Assembly (NCBI GenBank): GCA_003661185.1
Contig: QMVQ01000036.1
Span: 1-10,840, forward strand
Direction of reading: 5' to 3'
Source: Candidatus Alkanophagales archaeon
GTDB lineage: Archaea; Halobacteriota; Syntropharchaeia; Alkanophagales; B39-G2
DNA length: 10,840 bases
Both the position numbers and the translations under genes were made by a program. The notes under the pieces were generated by a model. The model was given only the letters and a program-made list of their open reading frames with translations. It made no database searches and was not told the DNA's origin. Position 1 is the first letter of the stretch; each line of letters opens with the position of its first letter. Of this stretch, positions 5,914 to 10,840 are shown piece after piece.

Positions 5914-6488
5914 CAAAGCTCCTTAAGCATTACTAACAATTTTTCAAGTTTCCTCTTCCCCCGCCGCAGCACGAAGTTCGCACGCCCAAGCACGAAACGC
6001 AAAAAGTGCTCGTCGCAAAGGACTTCGCCGCCTACGCCAAGCGGCACGTCCATACGCTCCGTGCTTAGAATCTCAACAACCGTCTTATCGGCGGAGACGG
6101 ATTTTATGCTGCTGTATTTGAAGCCTGCAGCGGCTGCTGCTTTTAAAATCCGCTCCGCGCTGCTTAAATCTCTGGCAGTTACGTGTATTATCGGTGGCTG
6201 CGCCAGTAGCCAAAGCTCTCCACGGTCCCTACCGCCAGCAACCCAAAATTTCAAAGCGTTTTGCAGCTCTTCAAAGCTGACGGGGCGATGCCACTTCGCA
6301 ACGAACCTCGCCTCTTTTTTCGCTCCCGCCTCAGGCAAGCTTATCAAAACTATTCTGCCGGAGCAGCTGCTTGTCGTGTAATACTCCGCCCGCCTGTTAA
6401 TCTCAGCGAGTATTTCTGTGATGTCCTCATCAACGACGCAGCCCGCCGCCAGCCTTTCCAAAGCTTTGCGTCTCGCATGCTCAAACAC
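5913..6488 (-). CDS. taw3: tRNA-Phe wyosine pathway N4-methyltransferase Taw3 (TYW3 family)
   Basis: A 191-residue SAM-dependent methyltransferase that methylates N4 of the tricyclic 7-aminocarboxypropyl-demethylwyosine at G37 of tRNA-Phe. Family landmarks: MFEHARRKALERL at the start, the Ser/Cys motif SSCSGRIVL at 40-48, FVAKWHR at 62-68, ELWLLAQPPIIHV at 91-103 and an acidic-basic C-terminal helix (LRRGKRKLEKLL). Length matches archaeal and eukaryotic TYW3 cores. The start is GTG 6488: the frame continues upstream without a stop, but that part is antisense to hisA, so it is not coding. hisA is divergent, with only 28 bp between start codons, so the two promoters must overlap. Downstream it overlaps the archaeoflavoprotein gene by one base. 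No other wyosine gene (Taw1, Taw2, Trm5) is in the window. Confidence 0.88.
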   Translation of the reverse strand: MFEHARRKALERLAAGCVVDEDITEILAEINRRAEYYTTSSCSGRIVLISLPEAGAKKEARFVAKWHRPVSFEELQNALKFWVAGGRDRGELWLLAQPPIIHVTARDLSSAERILKAAAAAGFKYSSIKSVSADKTVVEILSTERMDVPLGVGGEVLCDEHFLRFVLGRANFVLRRGKRKLEKLLVMLKEL

Positions 6489-6499
6489 ATTAATAATAA
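6489..6499 (+). promoter_or_regulatory. TATA-like element of hisA in the 28-bp divergent gap
   Basis: ATTAATAATAA is centred about 23 nt before the hisA ATG at 6517, a slightly short distance for a leaderless start. It directly abuts the GTG start of the divergent taw3. No clear TATA box for taw3 itself is seen; the equivalent position lies inside the 5' end of hisA. Confidence 0.35.
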
Positions 6500-6516
6500 G
6501 GCAGTAACTAAGGTTG

Positions 6517-7269
6517 ATGCCAACGGGCGGCGGCAGGCGGTTTGAGGTGATACCTGCAGTTGATATTAAAGGTGGGCGGTGCGTGCGGCTGCGGCATGGT
6601 TGCGAGGATGCTGTGATTTTCAAGAGCGACGACCCAGTGGCGGCGGCGAGGCGTTGGCTGGAAGCCGGCGCAGGACGGCTGCATGTCGTGGACCTTGACG
6701 GCGCCTTCCAGCACGGTAGGAACATTCCGATAATCCGGGAAATTGTAGAACTCGCCGCCACGTATTCAGCGAGGGTGCAGGTGGGCGGGGGCATCCGCAG
6801 CCGTGACGATGTTGCTTCTCTCTTGGGGATGGGAGTTGACAGAGTCATATTGGGAACCATAGCTATGAAGGACAGAGTTTTTTTGAAAAAGCTTGTTGGC
6901 GAATTTTCTGACGGAATCATGGTGGCGTTGGACGCTCTCGGCGGCGAGGTCGTCATCAGCGGTTGGAAGGAACGCACCGGACTCCGAGCAAGCGTCGTCG
7001 CCCGCGAGTTCGAAGCCTTAGGCGTTAAGAGCCTGCTGTTTACGAGCGTCGAAGCTGACGGCACACTTTCGGGTGTGAACGCCGCCGCTATCAAAGAAGT
7101 GGTGGACGCCGTTGATATTCCCGTGGTAGCGGCAGGCGGCGTTTCGAGCCTTGATGACATCCGCAAGGTGAAAGAGACGGGCGCGAGCGGTGTCGTCATC
7201 GGCAGTGCGCTCTACATAGGGAAAATAAAACTTAAGGACGCACTGAGAGTATGCAGCTTGACCGATTAA
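6517..7269 (+). CDS. hisA: ProFAR isomerase HisA (histidine biosynthesis)
   Basis: A 250-residue (beta/alpha)8 barrel enzyme that isomerises N'-ProFAR to PRFAR, the fourth step of histidine synthesis. Signatures: FEVIPAVDIKGGRCVRL at 9-25 with catalytic base D16, HVVDLDGAF at 56-64, VQVGGGIR at 87-94 and AAGGVSS at 205-211 (the two phosphate-binding loops), and the second catalytic Asp at 139 in VALDA. Length is normal. ATG 6517 is chosen over the TTG just before it; no Shine-Dalgarno is visible. It stands apart from other his genes, which is common in archaea. tRNA-Leu begins only seven bases after its stop and has no obvious TATA box of its own, so the tRNA may be read through from hisA and processed. 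TrpA/HisF-like alternatives are excluded by the VDIKGG start. Confidence 0.93.
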   Translation: MPTGGGRRFEVIPAVDIKGGRCVRLRHGCEDAVIFKSDDPVAAARRWLEAGAGRLHVVDLDGAFQHGRNIPIIREIVELAATYSARVQVGGGIRSRDDVASLLGMGVDRVILGTIAMKDRVFLKKLVGEFSDGIMVALDALGGEVVISGWKERTGLRASVVAREFEALGVKSLLFTSVEADGTLSGVNAAAIKEVVDAVDIPVVAAGGVSSLDDIRKVKETGASGVVIGSALYIGKIKLKDALRVCSLTD

Positions 7270-7276
7270 TTTGTGG

Positions 7277-7396
7277 GCGGGGGTTGCCGAGTCTGGAAAA
7301 GGCGCAGGGCTTAGGTGTCCGCATGCGGTCGTCCTTGCTACGGGCGAAGAGACCCTGTCCCGTAGGGGTCCGAGGGTTCAAATCCCTCCCCCCGCA
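7277..7396 (+). tRNA. tRNA-Leu (anticodon TAG) with a 36-nt intron
   Basis: Class II tRNA. Acceptor GCGGGGG (7277-7283) pairs perfectly with CCCCCGC (7389-7395), discriminator A7396, no encoded CCA. The D arm begins GCCGAG at 7286 and contains G-G at 7295-7296. Anticodon stem CAGGG (7305-7309)/CCCTG (7353-7357). Anticodon TAG at 7312-7314 decodes CUA (and CUN). A long variable arm at 7358-7371 (TCCCGTAGGGG core) is typical of leucine tRNAs. T arm GAGGG-TTCAAAT-CCCTC at 7372-7388. The intron interrupts the anticodon loop between positions 37 and 38. The first base is only seven past the hisA stop. The last 19 bases are antisense to the end of the lrp gene. Confidence 0.93.
7316..7351 (+). other. 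tRNA-Leu intron with bulge-helix-bulge splice motif
   Basis: The two 3-nt bulges fit the archaeal splicing endonuclease rule. The 5' bulge is G36-G37-T with the cut before T7316. The 3' bulge is A-G-A (7350-7352) with the cut after G7351. The central helix is C7310-G7349, T7311-A7348, T7312-A7347, with A7313 facing G7346 as a mismatch. An intron stem GTCCG (7317-7321)/CGGGC (7341-7345) completes the structure. Location 37/38 is canonical. Confidence 0.85.
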
Positions 7397-7866
7397 TTCA
7401 GCACTGCGAGCAGTGGCGCCTCAGGCTCGTGCTTCAGCGTCTCGTAAACCATGAACGTCTCAGTCCGCTCTACGGCGCCGAAGGCGTGCAAACTTTTTAT
7501 GAACGCCGTAAGCTCCGCCTTGTCCCGAACGAGTAGCTCTACGAAGAAATCAAAGCGTCCGAAGAGGAGATGGAGCTGCGTCACGCACCGGCACCGCTTA
7601 AGGAACTCAGTAAGCTCCTCTCTGAGGACTTTGTCGGGCTTTGCAATTATCAAGACGTAAGCCTTGAACGAGAGCCCCAGCTTCTCGGCGTCAAGACGCA
7701 TCGAAAACTTCTTTATCAGCCCCCCTTCTAAGAGCCGCCGTATCCTGTTAAGGACGGTTTGGCGGCTGAGCCCGCACTGCCGCCCCAACTCCGAATACGA
7801 CAACCGACCATCAGAGAGCAGCCCCTTCAATATGCATTTGTCATTCTCATCAAGCTCGATTCTCAT
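7378..7866 (-). CDS. Lrp/AsnC family transcriptional regulator
   Basis: A 162-residue DNA-binding regulator. The N-terminal winged helix-turn-helix spans about residues 5-52 (SYSELGRQCGLSRQTVLNRI at 24-43). A RAM ligand-binding domain runs about 66-145 (KAYVLIIAKPD, GRFDFFVELLV, GAVERTETFMVYETLKHEPE). Length is usual for the family, plus a short odd tail, APLLAVLNAGGGI. Its last six residues and stop are encoded antisense to the 3' end of tRNA-Leu, so the natural end of the protein may once have been a few residues earlier. ATG 7866 is chosen; a TATA box lies 30 nt upstream and there is no Shine-Dalgarno, so it is probably leaderless. It is divergent from the PEPCK gene, which makes autoregulation and control of PEPCK plausible. 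The effector amino acid cannot be predicted. Confidence 0.9.
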   Translation of the reverse strand: MRIELDENDKCILKGLLSDGRLSYSELGRQCGLSRQTVLNRIRRLLEGGLIKKFSMRLDAEKLGLSFKAYVLIIAKPDKVLREELTEFLKRCRCVTQLHLLFGRFDFFVELLVRDKAELTAFIKSLHAFGAVERTETFMVYETLKHEPEAPLLAVLNAGGGI

Positions 7867-7869
7867 CAA

Positions 7870-7930
7870 ATGTCAAAAAGGGAAGAGAAACATTTATAAG
7901 TTGCGTGGCTCATGTCAATTGGGTGGGAAG
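7870..7930. repeat. Paired direct elements in the lrp-pck promoter region
   Basis: ATGTCAA occurs at 7870-7876 and again at 7912-7918, each followed by GGGAAG (7880-7885 and 7925-7930; gaps of 3 and 6 bases). The two copies flank the shared TATA box and are 42 bp apart. They are candidate binding sites for the adjacent Lrp-type regulator; this is inference from position alone. Confidence 0.3.
7893..7900. promoter_or_regulatory. Near-symmetric TATA box shared by divergent lrp and pck
   Basis: TTTATAAG reads CTTATAAA on the other strand, so one site could serve both directions. For lrp it is about 30 nt before ATG 7866, predicting a transcript with almost no leader. For pck it predicts a start near 7922-7925 and a leader of about 50 nt. 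No other good TATA box is seen in the 106-bp gap; TTAATT at 7947-7951 is a weak alternative for pck. Confidence 0.5.
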
Positions 7931-7957
7931 AACGTTGAGCCTCTGGTTAATTGAGCA

Positions 7958-7964
7958 GGGTGGG
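7958..7964 (+). promoter_or_regulatory. Shine-Dalgarno of the PEPCK gene
   Basis: GGGTGGG ends 8 nt before ATG 7973 and contains the GGTG core complementary to the archaeal 16S 3' end. An in-frame stop just upstream (TGA, 7953-7955) with no other start codon fixes ATG 7973. Confidence 0.5.
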
Positions 7965-7972
7965 CTGGTAAG

Positions 7973-9850
7973 ATGGGAGCGTTAGAGTGGTTGAGGTCGA
8001 GGATTGAGAGGGGGGAGTGGCAGAAGCTGGCGCGGATTCCGAACAAGGAGGTGCATGAGTTCGTAGCGGCGAGCGTGAGGCTCTGCAACCCCGACGATGT
8101 TTTCATCTGCAGCGACACTCCCGACGAGGTTGCGCACATCAAGAACATGGCAATTGTTTCGGGCGAGGAGTCCGCCGCCCTCGCAACGCCCGGGCACACG
8201 TTCCATTTCGACGGCTACTTTGACCAAGGCAGGGACCGCCGAGTTACGAAGTTTCTCGTGCCGAAAGGCGACTCTTTCCCGCCGGAACTTAACCAAATAG
8301 ACCGGGACGAGGGACTTGCCGAAATCTACGGGCTGCTCAAAGACTCCATGCGCGGGAAGACGATGATTGTTCGGTTTTTAACGCTAGGACCTCCGAACTC
8401 GCCCTTCACAATCCCGTGCATGGAATGCACGGATTCGTGGTATGTTGCGCACTCCGTGAGCCTGCTTTACCGGGAGGGCTACGAGCAGTTCCTAAAGCTG
8501 AAGGAGGGCGAGGAATTCTTCAAGACGCTGCACTCCGCCGGGCGGCTCGACGAGCGCAAAATCAGCGTGGACCACGACAAGAAACGCATTTACATCGACT
8601 ACGTAACGAACACGGTTTACAGCGTCAACACGCAATACGCCGGGAACTCCGTCGGTTTCAAGAAGCTGGCGCTGCGGCTCGCCATCCGGAAGGCGCATCG
8701 GGAGGGCTGGCTGGCTGAACACTTCGCAATCGTGGGCATCCACAGCGTTAAAGGAAATAGGAAGACATACATGGCGTTTGCGCTGCCGAGCGGCTGTGGG
8801 AAGACCTCGACGGTCATGCTGCCGGGCGAGAGCGTGCTGTCGGATGACATCTCCTACGTGCGGAACATTGACGGCGTTTGCCGAGCTGTGAACGTCGAGG
8901 CAGGTATCCTTGGCATCCTCCAGGGCATAAAATCAGAAAGCGACCCCCTACTCTACCGAGTGCTGACGAGTCCCAACGAAATAATCTTGTCTAATGTCTT
9001 GGTCAAAGACGCCCGAGTATATTGGCTGGACATGGGGGAGGAGCTGCCGACTGAGGGCGTGAACTACACAGGGAAATGGTGGAAAGGCAAAATCGGTCCG
9101 GACGGAAAAGAGGTCCCGCCGGCGCACAAGAACGCACGTTACACAATCTCGCTCAAGGCGTTGCCGAACTGCGACGAAGAGCTGGAGAACCCGATGGGCG
9201 TCGAGCTCGGCGGCATGGCATTCGGCGGCAGGGATTACAGGGCTTACGTGCCGGTGCAGGAAAGCTTCGACTGGACGCACGGCGTCGTCGTTTACGGCGC
9301 CGCCCTCGAAACCGAGACGACCTTCACGATAACAGAGGCGGAGGGGAAATACGAGATAAACGTGATGAGCATCCAGGACTTCCTGTCCATACCGCTCAGG
9401 CAATACGTGAAGAACTACATCGAGTTCGGGAGGCGGCTCAAGAAGCGTCCGCTGGTCTTCGGCGTGAATTACTTCCTGAAGGACTTGGAGACCGGCGAGT
9501 TCCTCAACCACCCGAGGGACAAGCCCGTGTGGGTGAAGTGGATGGAGCTTCGGATTCACGGCGACGTTGACGCCCTCAAAGCCCCGACGGGTCGCATACC
9601 GTGCTACGAAGATTTGGAAGAGCTCTTCGAGCAGGTTTTAGGCAAGAAATACCCGAAGGACGCTTGGGTCAAGCAGTTCACAATCAGAGTTGAGGAAAAC
9701 TTGAAGAAAGTAGAGCGGGTGGAGGCGTTCTGGAAGAAGGTCTCAGACGCTCCTGAAGAGGTGTTCGAGGTGCTCGAAGCCCAGCGGAAGCGGCTGCTCG
9801 ACGCCGAAAGAAAATTCGGAAAATACGTCTCGCCGGAGGCTTTTGCGTGA
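7973..9850 (+). CDS. pckG: Phosphoenolpyruvate carboxykinase (GTP)
   Basis: A 625-residue cytosolic enzyme that interconverts oxaloacetate + GTP and PEP + GDP + CO2, the entry to gluconeogenesis in this kind of archaeon. Length equals GTP-type PEPCKs (about 620 residues), not the shorter ATP type. The P-loop-like kinase-1 motif with the reactive cysteine is FALPSGCGKTST at 269-280 (C275, K277, T278), slightly different from the common SACGKTN. The metal-binding kinase-2 motif is LSDDISYV at 289-296 (D291, D292). Substrate-binding landmarks include the N-terminal R89-R90 region, CMECTDSWY at 149-157 and the glycine-rich GGMAFGGRDYR near 413-423 that holds PEP/oxaloacetate. The gene has its own Shine-Dalgarno and a putative leader, diverges from an Lrp-type regulator, and ends in a T-rich terminator before the convergent mevalonate kinase gene. 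Confidence 0.95.
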   Translation: MGALEWLRSRIERGEWQKLARIPNKEVHEFVAASVRLCNPDDVFICSDTPDEVAHIKNMAIVSGEESAALATPGHTFHFDGYFDQGRDRRVTKFLVPKGDSFPPELNQIDRDEGLAEIYGLLKDSMRGKTMIVRFLTLGPPNSPFTIPCMECTDSWYVAHSVSLLYREGYEQFLKLKEGEEFFKTLHSAGRLDERKISVDHDKKRIYIDYVTNTVYSVNTQYAGNSVGFKKLALRLAIRKAHREGWLAEHFAIVGIHSVKGNRKTYMAFALPSGCGKTSTVMLPGESVLSDDISYVRNIDGVCRAVNVEAGILGILQGIKSESDPLLYRVLTSPNEIILSNVLVKDARVYWLDMGEELPTEGVNYTGKWWKGKIGPDGKEVPPAHKNARYTISLKALPNCDEELENPMGVELGGMAFGGRDYRAYVPVQESFDWTHGVVVYGAALETETTFTITEAEGKYEINVMSIQDFLSIPLRQYVKNYIEFGRRLKKRPLVFGVNYFLKDLETGEFLNHPRDKPVWVKWMELRIHGDVDALKAPTGRIPCYEDLEELFEQVLGKKYPKDAWVKQFTIRVEENLKKVERVEAFWKKVSDAPEEVFEVLEAQRKRLLDAERKFGKYVSPEAFA

Positions 9851-9862
9851 TTTTTGATTTTT
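9851..9862 (+). terminator. T-rich terminator after PEPCK
   Basis: TTTTTGATTTTT starts immediately after the stop codon, with two T5 runs. T tracts on the coding strand are sufficient for archaeal termination. The convergent mevalonate kinase gene ends 33 bp away, so readthrough would be antisense to it. Confidence 0.55.
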
Positions 9863-9883
9863 GCAGCTCAGAGGGGGCGTCGC

Positions 9884-10840
9884 TCACGCATCCCACACAC
9901 TTTCGACATTTTTCCCCTCCAGCTTAACCCCCTCGGCGCCGGCTTTCGTCGAGAATACCGAAGTTGCGCCAGCGGCGCGCATCACCGCTGCTATCCGTAA
10001 CTTCGCAGCTTCATCTCCCTGCGGCGGGAGCGCAATCACGCAGCCAACGCCCCCAAAAGCCTCGCTGCTGCCGGCGCCCGTAACCTTAGCGCCGAGCGCT
10101 CCGTTTTCTTGCGCCGCCTTCGCTATGTTTGCAAGCCGTCGAGGAACCACACCCATTGCGTCCAACAGCCCGTGGTTCACGTTCATGAGCTCACCGACAC
10201 TCTTAAAATCGTTTTTTCGCAGAGCCTTTACAGCCTCTTCGGATATTTCCCCCACAACTTCGAAAATCTTGTCAAAGACTTTGAATTCCTCCTTACGTCT
10301 GCGAACGCCCTCTACAAGCTCTTTGGTCTTAAAGCTCAAATTTCCGGCTACGCCATGCGGCACGCAACTCACGCAGCCGATAAGCAGCTCGAAGGGTTTA
10401 AGGCTGAGTTTTTCCACGTTTCCGTTTCTGATGACGACGAAGCCGCCGAACGTCGAAATAGCGGTGTCGGTGGGTGACGCTGCGCCCTGCACCCGCTTTT
10501 CAACCTCATGGGCGAGCGCCCGCAGTTCATCGAGCGAAATCTCAAGGCGGCTGCACGAGAACAATGCTGCAAGCACCGCAACACAAACAGCGGCTGAGGA
10601 GCCCAAACCGGCAGAAGGTAGAATTTCGGAAAATATCTCAAGTTCTACGCCGTTACAATGAGCGTTACAATGCTCCCTAAAGATAGAAACGCATTCCTCA
10701 ACGTATTTTAACCCTTCTCGTCCCTGCGTCTCGCTTGCGTAACTGTCGTCTTTGATGAGAACTTTCATACCGAAACTCGGGACGTCACGAGCGTTAATTA
10801 AGTAACCCGGCTCGCCCCTTGGTGTTGCGACGGCAAACGC
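9884..10840 (-). CDS. mvk: Mevalonate kinase (N-terminus cut by the window edge)
   Basis: GHMP-family kinase that phosphorylates mevalonate, needed for archaeal isoprenoid lipids. The frame stays open past an internal ATG at 10768 to the last base (it reads AFAVATPRGEPGYLINARDV), so 318 residues are visible and only about 20-25 are missing, including the first GHMP motif (PGKVILFGEH type). ATP-binding motif 2 is PSAGLGSSAA, about visible residues 75-84. The catalytic Asp lies in ASPTDTAISTFGG, near 121-133. Motif 3 should read like GAKVTGAGGGGC, but here is GAKVTGAGSSEAFGGVGC, with about six extra residues. A second apparently longer loop (IGCVSCVPHGVAGNLSFKTK) lies before the conserved KELV helix, where relatives have a shorter IGxTG-type turn. 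The frame is intact through both. It converges on the PEPCK gene. Phosphomevalonate-type kinases are less likely given the ASPTDTA motif. Confidence 0.88.
   Translation of the reverse strand, partial: AFAVATPRGEPGYLINARDVPSFGMKVLIKDDSYASETQGREGLKYVEECVSIFREHCNAHCNGVELEIFSEILPSAGLGSSAAVCVAVLAALFSCSRLEISLDELRALAHEVEKRVQGAASPTDTAISTFGGFVVIRNGNVEKLSLKPFELLIGCVSCVPHGVAGNLSFKTKELVEGVRRRKEEFKVFDKIFEVVGEISEEAVKALRKNDFKSVGELMNVNHGLLDAMGVVPRRLANIAKAAQENGALGAKVTGAGSSEAFGGVGCVIALPPQGDEAAKLRIAAVMRAAGATSVFSTKAGAEGVKLEGKNVESVWDA

Noticed and set aside
6489..7199. Long N-terminal extension of the taw3 frame on the minus strand
   Set aside because: It is the antisense of hisA. The composition is Ser/Thr/Pro-rich without pattern, and the Taw3 family begins at the GTG at 6488.
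8948..9559. 203-codon minus-strand frame
   Set aside because: Antisense to conserved PEPCK sequence; His/Pro/Arg-rich shadow of a GC-rich gene.
9861..10661. 266-codon plus-strand frame
   Set aside because: Antisense to mevalonate kinase; Ser/Thr/Ala-rich shadow with no family motif.

Overview
The window looks like chromosomal DNA from an archaeon. The evidence is a wyosine-pathway Taw3 methyltransferase, an archaeal mevalonate kinase, an MJ0208-type archaeoflavoprotein, an F420-reducing-type FrhB/FdhB protein, an archaeal-type IorA, a tRNA-Leu with a bulge-helix-bulge intron at position 37/38, no encoded CCA on either tRNA, and several genes with a TATA-like box about 25-30 nt before the start codon and no Shine-Dalgarno (leaderless style). 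The gene mix (F420 protein, GTP-type PEPCK, possible dihydromethanopterin reductase, a PEF-type sorting-signal remnant) suggests an anaerobic, ferredoxin/F420-using archaeon, possibly of the Thermoproteota/Bathyarchaeia side. That placement is inference; no rRNA or marker protein settles it.

Layout. 1-204: 3' end or whole of an unrecognised small basic protein (+). 205-530: no intact gene; on the minus strand there is a short PEF-CTERM-like tail that looks like the remnant of a secreted protein. 531-1781: FAD/NAD(P)-dependent NDH-2-type oxidoreductase (+). 1852-1924: tRNA-Val(GAC) followed by a GC hairpin. 1991-5043: two-gene operon of an FrhB-like F420 protein and IorA, the alpha subunit of indolepyruvate:ferredoxin oxidoreductase, with no iorB beside it. 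5179-6488 (-): taw3 followed by an archaeoflavoprotein carrying two Fe-S clusters, overlapping by one base. 6517-7269 (+): hisA, then tRNA-Leu(TAG) with a 36-nt intron at 7277-7396. 7378-7866 (-): Lrp/AsnC regulator whose last codons lie antisense to the end of the tRNA. 7973-9850 (+): GTP-dependent PEP carboxykinase, divergent from the lrp gene across a 106-bp promoter region. 9884 to the right edge (-): mevalonate kinase, cut by the window end.

How it fits together. There is no phage, transposon or CRISPR array; this is a core-metabolism region rich in redox proteins. Aromatic 2-oxoacid oxidation (IorA) could pass electrons to ferredoxin and F420 through the FrhB-like partner. PEPCK supplies gluconeogenesis, HisA histidine, mevalonate kinase the isoprenoid lipids and Taw3 the modified G37 of tRNA-Phe. 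The items most worth a second look are the FrhB-IorA pairing without IorB, the translational coupling of Taw3 to an iron-sulfur flavoprotein, the convergent overlap of lrp with an intron-containing tRNA, the symmetric promoter region between lrp and pck, and unusual insertions in conserved motifs of mevalonate kinase.
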